From assembly GCA_017305715.1 (NCBI GenBank), contig JAFKKG010000011.1:248001-312000 (forward strand): a stretch of DNA of 64,000 nt, in the 5' to 3' direction. The DNA comes from Hyphomicrobiales bacterium. Its GTDB lineage: Bacteria > Pseudomonadota > Alphaproteobacteria > Rhizobiales > Xanthobacteraceae. This document shows positions 26,558 through 34,336 of the stretch, piece by piece. The notes below the pieces were generated by a model that had not been told where the DNA came from, made no database searches, and worked only from the letters and a program-made list of their open reading frames with translations. The translations under genes were made by a program, and so were the position numbers. Within the stretch, counting starts at the first letter, position 1. Each line of letters begins with the position of its first letter.

Positions 26558-26650
26558 AAGAATAGTGGCAGCCAGCAAGCAGCTCGCGCATCGCGCAGCG
26601 CCCGCCAGCCAGACCCAAGAACAGATACGAAATATCAGGTTGGGGTTGTT

Positions 26651-29026
26651 ATGGCTGACGGGGCTATGGTTCCGCGCGCCCTCTTGTTGGGTGCGTCGGT
26701 GGTGTCATTCGCGTTGCTGACGGGCGACGCCGTATTTGCGCAGAGCGCGGATATGCAGGAGAGCGTTCGTCCGTCGGAGCGGAAAAAACAGGCCAAGCGC
26801 AAACCCGCCAAGCCGCAACCCGAACAGCAGGCATCGGCGCCGGTGTTGAACGCCTACGCTCAGATCGGCCGCGCGCCGGTACAGTCGCTCGATACCATTA
26901 CCGTTGCCGCCTCGAAGACCGAAGAGCGCGCGATCGACGCGCTGGCGCCGGTCAGCGTCGTGACGCTGGAACAGATCCAGGGCCGTCAGGCCTCCACGGT
27001 CGGCGACCTCCTCTACAATATTCCCGGCGTCTGGGTGCAGAACCGCGGCGACGAGCCGTCGACCGCGATCAATATCCGCGGCCTGCAGGATTTCGGCCGC
27101 GTCGCGGTGGTGGTGGACGGTGCGAGGCAGAACTACCAGCGCACTGGTCACTTTGCGAACGGCTCGTTCTTCCTCAATCCCGAATTGATCTCCGGAATCG
27201 ACGTCGTGCGCGGCCCGACCGCGAACATCTACGGCTCCGGCGCGATCGGCGGCGTGGCTTCGTTCCGCACCAAGGATATCGAAGACGTCGTGCGCCCGGG
27301 CGAGCGCTGGGGCGTGGACGCAAAGACCATTCTCGGAACCAATTACGGCCGTGCGCTCGGTTCGGTCTTTGGCGGCGTTCACGTCAACCCGAACGTCGAC
27401 GTGTTTGCCGGCGGCACCTACAGCACGCAGGAAAACTACAAGGACGGCACCGGCTATGAGGTCGCCAATACCGGAAACCGTCTCAACAGCGGCATCGGCA
27501 AGCTGACGGTGCGGCCGGCCGACGGACACGAGGTCAAGCTCGGCGCGATCTTCCAGGAAGATATCTATAGTGTCGGCCAGCCGCCCCGGCTCGCCGGAGC
27601 CCCCAATTCGACCAATCCGAACGGCACCAACAACCTTGCGGGAACGTCGATCTACGCTACCAATGTGAAGAACTACACGACGACGCTCGGCTGGAAATAT
27701 TCGAACCCGGAAGACAAATGGTTCGACTGGGACGCCAAGGTCTATTGGAACCGCACCGACAACGATCAGATCAAGACGGGGCACACCAGCACGACACCAT
27801 CGGCCTATTGCGGCGGCGTGCCGGGAAACGCGGTCTCGGGCTGTATCGGCAGCAACCGTGGATATCAGCTCGACACGGTTGGTGTCGACATTCACAACAC
27901 GACCCGGTTTGACACCTATGACTGGCGTCATGCGGTGACCTATGGACTGGACGCGTTCCAGGACAAGGTGGCGACGGAGGATCTTCGCGGGACCTCCGAA
28001 GTTACGACACCGGGTGGCAAGCGCACGGTGGCCGGTGGTTTCGTGCAGTGGAAAGCCAATTATACCTCGATGCTGGAGGTGGTCGGCGCGCTGCGTTATG
28101 ACAATTACAAGCTGGAATCGGCGACGACGTCTTCCGGTGGCGATCGCCTGTCGCCGAAGATCACGGTCGGCCTGATGCCGCTGGCCGTGCTGACGCCTTA
28201 TGTCAGCTATGCCGAGGGTTACCGTGCGCCGTCGATCACCGAGACGCTCGTGAGCGGTCCGCATGCCGGCGCCACGATCAACGACTCCTTCTTCCGCTGT
28301 CCGTCGGGTACGCCCGGTCCCGGGGCGGATTCGACCTTCTGCTTCGTGCCCAATCCGAACCTGCGGCCGGAGATCGGCAAGACCAAGGAGATCGGCTTTA
28401 ACCTGAAGAAGAACGATCTATGGACGTCGGGCGACAGTCTTCGCGGCAAGTTCAACTTCTTCCGCAACGACATCACTGATTTCATCGATCAGGTTGCGTT
28501 CGGAACGCCGCTCGTCGTTCCCGGCTTTGGTAGTTTCTTCCCGTTCCTGCAGTACCAGAACGTCGCCTCGGCGAGAATCCAGGGTTTCGAGGCCGAGACG
28601 ACGTACGACGCCGGTCTCTGGTTCGTGGGAGTCGCCGGGACCTACCAGCAAGGCAAGAACCTGCAGACCGGCTTTGGGCTGTACAGCGTTCCGCCGCAGA
28701 AGATCACGACGACGGCCGGTCTGCGGTTCCTCGAGAACAAGCTCGTCGTGTCCGCGATGTGGACTTCGGCGCAGGCGAACCGGAATATTCCCGCGACCTA
28801 CACGCCTGCAACGTCATATGATCTCGTCAACCTGTACCTGCAGTACAAGCCGACGCCCGACCTGACCCTCAATCTCTCGGCCGAGAATATCCTGAACCAG
28901 TATTACCGGCCTTACGCCATCCCGGTCGGCAGCGCCGGCGACACGCAGAACGACGTGAAATGGGCGAGCGCGGGTCCGGGCTTGGTCGTCAAGGGCGGTC
29001 TCAAATATCACTTCGGAGGAACTTGA
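26651..29026 (+). CDS. hmuR: TonB-dependent haem/haemoglobin outer-membrane receptor HmuR
   Basis: A 791-residue receptor that brings haem across the outer membrane. A signal peptide (about 1-30) precedes a basic, lysine-proline-rich linker (about 36-60), which is unusual. The TonB box DTITVAA begins at residue 81, the plug domain spans about 90-210, and the 22-strand barrel follows, ending with phenylalanine near the C-terminus (KYHFGGT). In the barrel, YRAP (524-527) and NPNL (568-571) match the FRAP/NPDL boxes of haem receptors, with H538 between as a candidate haem ligand. Two cysteine pairs (387/398, 550/564) probably form loop disulfides. It heads the operon hmuR-hmuQ-hutX-exbB-exbD-tonB. 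Confidence 0.93.
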   Translation: MADGAMVPRALLLGASVVSFALLTGDAVFAQSADMQESVRPSERKKQAKRKPAKPQPEQQASAPVLNAYAQIGRAPVQSLDTITVAASKTEERAIDALAPVSVVTLEQIQGRQASTVGDLLYNIPGVWVQNRGDEPSTAINIRGLQDFGRVAVVVDGARQNYQRTGHFANGSFFLNPELISGIDVVRGPTANIYGSGAIGGVASFRTKDIEDVVRPGERWGVDAKTILGTNYGRALGSVFGGVHVNPNVDVFAGGTYSTQENYKDGTGYEVANTGNRLNSGIGKLTVRPADGHEVKLGAIFQEDIYSVGQPPRLAGAPNSTNPNGTNNLAGTSIYATNVKNYTTTLGWKYSNPEDKWFDWDAKVYWNRTDNDQIKTGHTSTTPSAYCGGVPGNAVSGCIGSNRGYQLDTVGVDIHNTTRFDTYDWRHAVTYGLDAFQDKVATEDLRGTSEVTTPGGKRTVAGGFVQWKANYTSMLEVVGALRYDNYKLESATTSSGGDRLSPKITVGLMPLAVLTPYVSYAEGYRAPSITETLVSGPHAGATINDSFFRCPSGTPGPGADSTFCFVPNPNLRPEIGKTKEIGFNLKKNDLWTSGDSLRGKFNFFRNDITDFIDQVAFGTPLVVPGFGSFFPFLQYQNVASARIQGFEAETTYDAGLWFVGVAGTYQQGKNLQTGFGLYSVPPQKITTTAGLRFLENKLVVSAMWTSAQANRNIPATYTPATSYDLVNLYLQYKPTPDLTLNLSAENILNQYYRPYAIPVGSAGDTQNDVKWASAGPGLVVKGGLKYHFGGT

Positions 29027-29181
29027 TTGCAGTAGAACCATCGGCGGTCTTGCTTGATGGCCGCCATCAAATCTCCACCGGGCCGCGTTGATGCTCCAGC
29101 GCGGCTTAGGTGCGTTCGTGTTATCGTCAACTTCAACTGGTTCGCTTGCAATGGAAGCCGACCGCAACGAGGAGAATTCAA

Positions 29182-29517
29182 ATGTTTATCGCGATGAACA
29201 GGTTTCAGGTGAAGCTGGGCCAGGAGCAGGCCTTCGAGACCGTGTGGGCGACGCGCGAATCCTATCTGGGCAACATGGCCGGATTCGTCGAATTCCATCT
29301 GCTCAAGGGCCCGGTCGCCGACGACCACACGCTGTATTCGTCGCACACCACCTGGGTCGACAAGGCAGCCTTCGAGGCCTGGACCCGTTCGGAAGAATTC
29401 CGCCGTGCCCATGCCCGCGCCGACAACAAGACCGGCGAAAGCCTCTATCTCGGCCATCCCAAGTTCGAGGGCTTCGAGGTGATCCAGAGCGAGCGCAAAA
29501 CCAGCGCCGCCGCCTGA
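29182..29517 (+). CDS. hmuQ: IsdG-family haem-degrading monooxygenase HmuQ
   Basis: A 111-residue protein that opens haem and frees its iron. The start is the ATG at 29182 with GAGGAG upstream. It has the ABM (antibiotic biosynthesis monooxygenase) fold, and N6, W67 and H77 fall at the spacing of the Asn-Trp-His triad of IsdG/IsdI. B. japonicum has two such enzymes, HmuQ and HmuD; the position beside hmuR matches HmuQ. It lies within the hmuR operon, 13 bases before hutX. Confidence 0.88.
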   Translation: MFIAMNRFQVKLGQEQAFETVWATRESYLGNMAGFVEFHLLKGPVADDHTLYSSHTTWVDKAAFEAWTRSEEFRRAHARADNKTGESLYLGHPKFEGFEVIQSERKTSAAA

Positions 29518-29530
29518 CCGGGAGGCCAGC

Positions 29531-30040
29531 ATGTCGAGCACGTCAGATCTCAAGGCGTATATGGCGGAGAATCCCGGCGCTGTTATCGAGGACGTTGCGC
29601 GCGAGCGCAACGTCACGCCGCGTGCCGTGATCGAGGCGATGCCGGAGGCGATGGTCCGCATCGGTCCCGGCAGCCAGTTCACCGCCGCGATGCAGGACAT
29701 CGCGCAATGGGGCGAGGTGACGATGATCGTGCACACCGATGACGCGATCTTCGAGTTCACCGGCGCGATTCCTGCGGGCGAGGTCGGCCGCGGCTATTTC
29801 AACCTGATGCAGCCCAAGGGACTGCACGGCCATCTCAGGCACGAACGCTGCGCGGCGGTCGCCTTCGTCGAACGTCCTTTCATGGGCAAGTCATCGGCCT
29901 TCATCGCCTTCATCAATGTCGATGGCGGCATCATGTTCAAGGTGTTCGTCGGCCGCGACGAGACGCGGGCGTTGCGCGGCGACCAGCTGAAGCGGTTTCA
30001 GCTCCTCGCGGGCAGCCTTGCTTCGGCAAAAGCGGCCTGA
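29531..30040 (+). CDS. hutX: Cytosolic haem carrier of the HutX/HuvX family
   Basis: A 169-residue cytoplasmic protein. LKAYMAENPGAVIEDVARERNVTPRAVIEAMPEAMV begins the HutX/HuvX fold, and IAQWGEVTMIVHTDDAIFEFTGAIP with RGYFNLMQPKGLHGHLR is the conserved core. Relatives bind haem in the cytoplasm and hand it to degradation enzymes, here most plausibly HmuQ. The gene has GGGAGG before its ATG and follows hmuQ by 13 bases. It takes the place of the larger HmuS protein, which is absent. Confidence 0.88.
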   Translation: MSSTSDLKAYMAENPGAVIEDVARERNVTPRAVIEAMPEAMVRIGPGSQFTAAMQDIAQWGEVTMIVHTDDAIFEFTGAIPAGEVGRGYFNLMQPKGLHGHLRHERCAAVAFVERPFMGKSSAFIAFINVDGGIMFKVFVGRDETRALRGDQLKRFQLLAGSLASAKAA

Positions 30041-30066
30041 CCATCGGCGTCAGCCGGGAGGTGACC

Positions 30067-30840
30067 ATGCAGCGGAATGTGCTCAAGATCGGGTTCGGCG
30101 CAGCGGTCGCAGCGCTTCCGGGTGCGGCTTTCGCCGCTAGCGATGCCGTGCTGCTGCCGCGCAATCTCTCGCCGTGGAACATGTTCGTGAATGCCGACAT
30201 CGTGGTGCAGGCCGTGATGGTCGGGCTGGCGTTTGCCTCCCTGATGACCTGGACGATCTGGCTTGCGAAAACCGTCGAAATCAGGCGCAAGACCGCGACC
30301 GCCAAGCGGCGGCTCGGCCTGCTCGAGACCGATACCGTGCTGGCCGACGTGGAAAAAAACTGCCGCGGCGGTGACGACGCGGTGGCGCAGATCGTGCAGT
30401 CCGCCGCGCGCGAGGCCAGCCTCTCCGGCGGCATCGCCGATGACGGCTTCAAGGAGCGGATCGCGCTGCGGCTGGAGCGGGTCGAGGCGGCGATGTCGCG
30501 GCAGATCGCGCGCGGCACCGGCGTTCTGGCGACCATCGGCGCGACCGCGCCGTTTGTCGGCCTGTTCGGCACGGTGTGGGGCATCATGAACGCCTTCATC
30601 GGCATTTCCGAGGCCCACACCACCAATCTCGCGGTGGTCGCCCCCGGCATCGCCGAGGCGCTGCTGGCGACCGCGCTGGGGCTGGTGGCGGCGATCCCAG
30701 CGGTCGTGATCTACAACCATCTGACGCGCACCATTTCAGCCCACCGCGCGCTGCTCGGCGACGCCTCCGCGATGGTGATGTTGCTGATCAGCCGCGAGGG
30801 CGATCGCGGCACATTCCAGTTGGCGCGCGCCGCGGAGTAA
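30067..30840 (+). CDS. exbB: Biopolymer transport protein ExbB
   Basis: A 257-residue inner-membrane protein that, with ExbD, uses proton flow to energise TonB. A cleavable-type N-terminus (GAAVAALPGAAFA) precedes a first helix (VVQAVMVGLAFASLMTWTIWLAK). Two further helices lie in the TonB-system signature LATIGATAPFVGLFGTVWGIMNAFIGI and EALLATALGLVAAIPAVVIYNHL. The start is taken as the ATG at 30067 (GGGAGG upstream); a GTG lies 6 bases before. exbD follows after only 3 bases. Confidence 0.94.
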   Translation: MQRNVLKIGFGAAVAALPGAAFAASDAVLLPRNLSPWNMFVNADIVVQAVMVGLAFASLMTWTIWLAKTVEIRRKTATAKRRLGLLETDTVLADVEKNCRGGDDAVAQIVQSAAREASLSGGIADDGFKERIALRLERVEAAMSRQIARGTGVLATIGATAPFVGLFGTVWGIMNAFIGISEAHTTNLAVVAPGIAEALLATALGLVAAIPAVVIYNHLTRTISAHRALLGDASAMVMLLISREGDRGTFQLARAAE

Positions 30841-30843
30841 ATC

Positions 30844-31287
30844 ATGGGCGCAAGACTCGGCACACGCGCTTCCTTCGGCCGCCCGCGCGGCGGCGACGAC
30901 CTTGCCGAAAACCACGAGATCAACGTCACGCCGTTCATCGACGTGATGCTGGTGCTGTTGATCATCTTCATGGTGGCCGCACCGCTTGCCACCGTCGATC
31001 TCGGCGTCGACCTGCCCGCCAGCGCCGTCGAGCCGCAGCCGCGTCCGGACAAGCCGGTGTTCGTCACCGTCAAGCCGGACCTGTCGGTCGCGGTCGGCGA
31101 GGACGTCATCGCGCGCGATACGCTGACCATGACGCTCGATAGTGCCACCAAGGGCCGCAAGGACGAGCGGATCTATCTGCGCGCCGACAAGGCGGTCAGC
31201 TATGGCGAGCTGATGGAGGTGATGAATCTGTTGCGCAACGCCGGCTATCTCAAGATCGCGTTGGTCGGTCTCGACGGACGAAGCTAG
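30844..31287 (+). CDS. exbD: Biopolymer transport protein ExbD
   Basis: A 147-residue protein with one membrane helix. INVTPFIDVMLVLLIIFMVAAP contains the conserved aspartate that carries the proton, and the periplasmic part holds DLPASAVEPQP and the usual IYLRADKAVSYGELMEVMNLLRNAGYLKIALVG. It acts with ExbB and TonB. It starts 3 bases after exbB. Confidence 0.94.
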   Translation: MGARLGTRASFGRPRGGDDLAENHEINVTPFIDVMLVLLIIFMVAAPLATVDLGVDLPASAVEPQPRPDKPVFVTVKPDLSVAVGEDVIARDTLTMTLDSATKGRKDERIYLRADKAVSYGELMEVMNLLRNAGYLKIALVGLDGRS

Positions 31288-31288
31288 C

Positions 31289-31333
31289 GCATGATCCGGA
31301 AAAGTGGGCACCGGTTTTCCGGCAAGATCATGC
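31289..31333. repeat. Dispersed palindrome (GCATGATC family), copy 1
   Basis: GCATGATC (31289-31296) pairs with GATCATGC (31326-31333), and inside CCGGAAAA pairs with TTTTCCGG. It fills the gap between exbD and tonB. A second copy lies at 53740-53785 and a half copy at 63591-63604. Confidence 0.75.
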
Positions 31334-31346
31334 GCAAACAAGATAG

Positions 31347-32186
31347 ATGGCCATGAACGCGTTCGCGCTGCACGATGTCAGCGATCACGCCGGGGCAAGG
31401 CGCTGGGGTACGTCGGGACTTGCGATCCTCGCCGCGCATGCCGCTGTCATTGCGCTGTTCATGAGCTGGCACACGCAGCGGCCGACGCCCGGCATCCATC
31501 TGCCGGCGATCATGGTCGACATGGCCCCGGTGTCGTCCTCGCCGCAGCCGACCCCGGCGGAACTCGCGCCAGGGCCGACCATGCAGCAGGCCGATGCTTC
31601 GCCGCCGGAAGAAGTCGCGCCGCAGAAGACGGTGATGGAGGAGATCACGCCGACGCCGCCACAGGACAAGCCGGAGGTTGCCGCGCCTCCGGAGCAGAAG
31701 CCGCAACCGACTCCGCCAAGGCCCGAGCCCGCGAAAATCATCCCGGAGCGGAAGCCGACACCGGCAAAACCAAAAGTGGTGCGCGCCGAAGCCAAAAAGC
31801 CGTCGGAAGCGCCGCCCGCGCCGCGCACGTCAGCCGCGCCCCGGGCCGAGCGCCGGGCGTCGGCGGCTTCCGCCGTCAGCGCAGGTGCTTCGGCATCGGC
31901 GATCGCATCCTACCGGCAGCTCGTCGCCGCGCATCTGCAGCGCTTCAAGCAGTATCCGGCGGGCGCCAAGGCCGCGGGCCAGCAGGGCGTTGCGCGCGTG
32001 AGCTTCACGCTCGGCCGCGGCGGGCAGGTGATGTCGAGCGGACTTGCCGGCTCGTCCGGCCATGCCGCGCTGGATGCCGAGACGGTGGCGATGGTGCGCC
32101 GCGCGCAACCATTCCCGGCATTTCCACCGGAGCTCCAACAGGCCTCGATGAGTTTCAGCGCGCCGGTGGCATTCCATATTCGCTAG
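31347..32186 (+). CDS. tonB: TonB energy-transducing protein
   Basis: A 279-residue protein that links the ExbBD motor to HmuR. A single N-terminal helix (about 22-40) anchors it, a long proline-, glutamate- and lysine-rich spacer (about 45-165) crosses the periplasm, and the C-terminal domain contacts the TonB box. That domain has YRQLVAAHLQRFKQYP, GVARVSFTLGRGGQV and AQPFPAFPPELQQ, the usual landmarks. ATGs at 31347 and 31353 are both possible starts. It ends the haem operon; the RiPP genes follow 336 bases later. Confidence 0.9.
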   Translation: MAMNAFALHDVSDHAGARRWGTSGLAILAAHAAVIALFMSWHTQRPTPGIHLPAIMVDMAPVSSSPQPTPAELAPGPTMQQADASPPEEVAPQKTVMEEITPTPPQDKPEVAAPPEQKPQPTPPRPEPAKIIPERKPTPAKPKVVRAEAKKPSEAPPAPRTSAAPRAERRASAASAVSAGASASAIASYRQLVAAHLQRFKQYPAGAKAAGQQGVARVSFTLGRGGQVMSSGLAGSSGHAALDAETVAMVRRAQPFPAFPPELQQASMSFSAPVAFHIR

Positions 32187-32377
32187 AAGCGTTCGCGGAG
32201 AGCATGCTTGACCTGCCAAAAAGCGCTGCTGCTTCGATTGGACGCATATCATCGCCGCCAACATCCGATCGGCGATGCCGCCTCATTAGTCACATCGATC
32301 CGCTTGCGAAGTACTTCTCGTCCCCGATCGAATGAAAATCTCGCCATCGCTCCTGCTTGAAGCAGGCGGCAGAAGTT

Positions 32378-32393
32378 TGTGTTGTAGATCACA
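32378..32393. promoter_or_regulatory. CRP/FNR-superfamily-like site upstream of the RiPP promoter
   Basis: TGTGT-N6-TCACA differs by one base from the TGTGA-N6-TCACA consensus of CRP-type activators. Its centre is about 70 bases before the predicted transcription start, a common activating distance. Two more TCACAC copies follow at 32403 and 32413. Confidence 0.5.
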
Positions 32394-32419
32394 CTAAGCA
32401 AGTCACACTAGGTCACACA

Positions 32420-32448
32420 TTGACGGCGAAGCTTAGCCGTCGCACAAT
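32420..32448 (+). promoter_or_regulatory. Predicted promoter of the RiPP operon
   Basis: TTGACG (5 of 6 matches to -35) and CACAAT (4 of 6 to -10) are 17 bases apart, the ideal spacing. Transcription would start near 32455, about 68 bases before the precursor ATG. Confidence 0.5.
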
Positions 32449-32459
32449 CGCCCAGTCGC

Positions 32460-32473
32460 GGCCAAGCTTGGCC
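32460..32473. promoter_or_regulatory. 14-bp perfect palindrome at the RiPP transcription start
   Basis: GGCCAAGCTTGGCC lies about 5-18 bases after the predicted start site. It could be an operator for a repressor or a small leader hairpin. Confidence 0.4.
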
Positions 32474-32522
32474 ACGCCTATTTCGAAACACGTTTTCTTT
32501 TTCTCCAAATTGGGAGTGACTC

Positions 32523-32879
32523 ATGGCACAGACCGACGCGGGCGATTGGATGCAGCAATGGAGCAAGATCGTTGAAAAAGCGTGGCACGACGACAAGTAC
32601 AAGAACCGCCTTGTGAGCGACACGCGAGCCGTCCTCAAGGAAGAAGGTCTGGAGCCCCCGCAAGGCGTCGAGGTCAAATTGGTAGAGGATACGCCGTCGG
32701 TGGTTCACCTGACATTGCCGGCCAAGATCGCCAGCGATATTTCCGAGAAGGATCTCGAGACGGTGGCGGGCGGCGGCAAGATCGGCGGCATCTGGTGGGG
32801 CGGATCGAATGTGCGCTTTAGCAGTCCGCTGACCGTCAACCAATTGCTCATCAGTTCGCTGCTCCGCTTTAATCGGTAG
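32523..32879 (+). CDS. RiPP precursor peptide with nitrile-hydratase-like leader (NHLP family)
   Basis: A 118-residue peptide precursor. Residues 9-66 resemble the alpha subunit of nitrile hydratase: a WSKIVEKAWHDDKYKNRLV helix, GLEPPQGVEVKLVEDT, then a hydrophobic VVHLTLP strand. This is the hallmark of NHLP-type leaders. DLETVAGGG (77-85) is the expected leader-core junction, with cleavage probably after G84. The core (85-118) has GKIGGIWWGG, then SNVRFSSPLTV and a hydrophobic NQLLISSLLRFNR tail. It has six Ser/Thr, two Trp and no Cys. The ATG at 32523 has GGGAGTG upstream. Maturation enzymes follow on the same strand. Confident as a precursor; the product is unknown. Confidence 0.88.
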   Translation: MAQTDAGDWMQQWSKIVEKAWHDDKYKNRLVSDTRAVLKEEGLEPPQGVEVKLVEDTPSVVHLTLPAKIASDISEKDLETVAGGGKIGGIWWGGSNVRFSSPLTVNQLLISSLLRFNR

Positions 32880-32930
32880 ATTTTACGCACGTCTTCCGCA
32901 GCGGAAGCAGATTGATTGCAACCGGCATGC

Positions 32931-32954
32931 GCGGCCGCGCTGGATCGCGGCCGC
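32931..32954 (+). promoter_or_regulatory. Strong hairpin between precursor and modification genes
   Basis: Perfect 9-bp arms GCGGCCGCG and CGCGGCCGC enclose 6 bases, in the 159-base gap after the precursor. No T-run follows. Such hairpins often protect the precursor mRNA and limit read-through, so that more precursor than enzyme is made. A smaller hairpin (CTTCC/GGAAG) lies at 32893-32907. Confidence 0.5.
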
Positions 32955-33038
32955 AGCCGGCCGCCTCCCACCATGCGTGGTCGGGCCGCTTCGTGGTTGC
33001 TGCTCGGCTGACGGCTCACTCGACGAGGTGGATCGGAT

Positions 33039-34292
33039 ATGTCCGATTTCGATTTTGCAGATTTGATCTGGCCGAACGATCCGGCTTCCTTTTTTCGTGA
33101 CACTTGGGAAAAGAAGCCGCTGGTCGTGTCGCGCAACCAGCCGAATTACTACGCCCGGCTTTTCTCGATGCGTGATGTCGACTCCATGGTCTATTTCACG
33201 CGGCCGAGGTTTTCCGGCATCCGGACCGAAACCACGCCGACCGATGCGCTGAGAGGAAATTTTCCTCACGACGAGCATCTCTTCTTCGAAGGACAAAACA
33301 ACGTCGCGGCGGTGTCCGGCCAATTCTCTCAAGGCAAGACCATCTTTGTACACAAGCTCGAACAGCGCTGGAAATCCGTCGCCACGTTGTGCCGGGACCT
33401 TGAGGCGACGTTTCATCACCCGGTCAATGCGAGCATGTTCCTGACGCCCAGGAATTCGCAGGGCGTGCCGGCCCATTTCGATGCAGTCGAAGTCTTCGTG
33501 CTGCAGCTCGAAGGCTCCAAGCACTGGCGGATCTACAAGCCCACCATCGATCTACCGCTGAAAGAAGCCTATGAGCCGATTGCCGGCGAGCAGGTCGGCG
33601 CGCCGATACACGAGGTCCATATCAAGGCCGGAGACCTGATGTACCTTCCGCGCGGCTTCATCCACGAGGCGTATGCGGCGGAAGAAACGTCGCTGCACAT
33701 CACGGTCGCGGTCTCGGTTTTCCGATGGGCGGACCTGATGCGGCTTGCGCTGGCCCGCGTGGCTGCCAATGACGTGCGTTTTCGGCAGGCGGTGCCGGTC
33801 GGGGTTCTCGGCAGCGGAGAAATATCCGACGCCGTGAGGGCGCAGTTCGAGGAATTGCTTCAGGCATTTTCCCAAGGCGGGCGCATCGAGGATGCGATGG
33901 CGGCGCTGAGCGATCAGTTCCTCAGCGACATGCCGGTGCTGCCGGGTGCGCATTTCCTTCCGCCGGAGGAGATCGACCGCATCGATATCGACACCGTCCT
34001 GGAAAAGCCCCGGGCGATGATCTGTCGGGTCATTCAGGAGGCGGCGACGGTCAGCATTCAGTTCCCCGGCAACCGTATGAGAGCCCCGAAGCAATTGGGG
34101 CCGGCGCTGGAATTTATCGCGAAAGCGTCGCGCTTTCCGGTGAGCGCCTTGCCCGGCGGTCTCAGCGACAATTCGAAGCTGACGCTCGCGAGGCGCCTGG
34201 TCCGCGATGGCCTGTTGAAGATCGCGGACCAACCAGGTGCCCGGCCGCGCCCTGCAACGGAAGAGTCCCCGGAAATTGTCCCGGTCAAGTGA
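33039..34292 (+). CDS. JmjC/cupin-type iron(II) oxygenase, probable RiPP-tailoring enzyme
   Basis: A 417-residue protein of the cupin-4 / ribosomal-oxygenase-like JmjC family. FFRDTWEKKPLVVSRNQPNYY (18-38) is the usual entry motif. PAHFDAVEVFVLQLEGSKHWRIY contains the metal-binding HxD (H146, D148) and a lysine/tryptophan patch for 2-oxoglutarate; LPRGFIHEAY gives the second histidine (H209). A helical C-terminal part follows. Relatives hydroxylate histidine or arginine side chains of ribosomal proteins or tRNA bases. Its position between the precursor and TfuA argues that here the substrate is the core peptide (inference). The ATG at 33039 follows GAGGTGG. Confidence 0.82.
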   Translation: MSDFDFADLIWPNDPASFFRDTWEKKPLVVSRNQPNYYARLFSMRDVDSMVYFTRPRFSGIRTETTPTDALRGNFPHDEHLFFEGQNNVAAVSGQFSQGKTIFVHKLEQRWKSVATLCRDLEATFHHPVNASMFLTPRNSQGVPAHFDAVEVFVLQLEGSKHWRIYKPTIDLPLKEAYEPIAGEQVGAPIHEVHIKAGDLMYLPRGFIHEAYAAEETSLHITVAVSVFRWADLMRLALARVAANDVRFRQAVPVGVLGSGEISDAVRAQFEELLQAFSQGGRIEDAMAALSDQFLSDMPVLPGAHFLPPEEIDRIDIDTVLEKPRAMICRVIQEAATVSIQFPGNRMRAPKQLGPALEFIAKASRFPVSALPGGLSDNSKLTLARRLVRDGLLKIADQPGARPRPATEESPEIVPVK

Positions 34293-34336
34293 CAGCCTTG
34301 TTTCATCCTCGCTCCTCGTCACCTACGGAGTAGCGT

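Larger units (their letters stand above)
32187..32522. other. Intergenic region with the RiPP operon promoter
   Basis: This 336-base gap separates tonB from the precursor gene and contains no gene. Its first half is featureless. The second half (from 32378) has a CRP-like palindrome, three TCACAC copies, a good sigma-70-type promoter and a 14-bp palindrome near the predicted transcription start. Confidence 0.55.

Noticed and set aside
26705-28264. A 519-codon minus-strand frame opposite hmuR
   Set aside because: The opposite strand encodes a complete TonB-dependent receptor; no motif is seen in the antisense product.
32187-32522. A second small precursor peptide upstream of the NHLP gene
   Set aside because: No short frame with a leader-like or GG-junction sequence and a ribosome-binding site was found in the gap.
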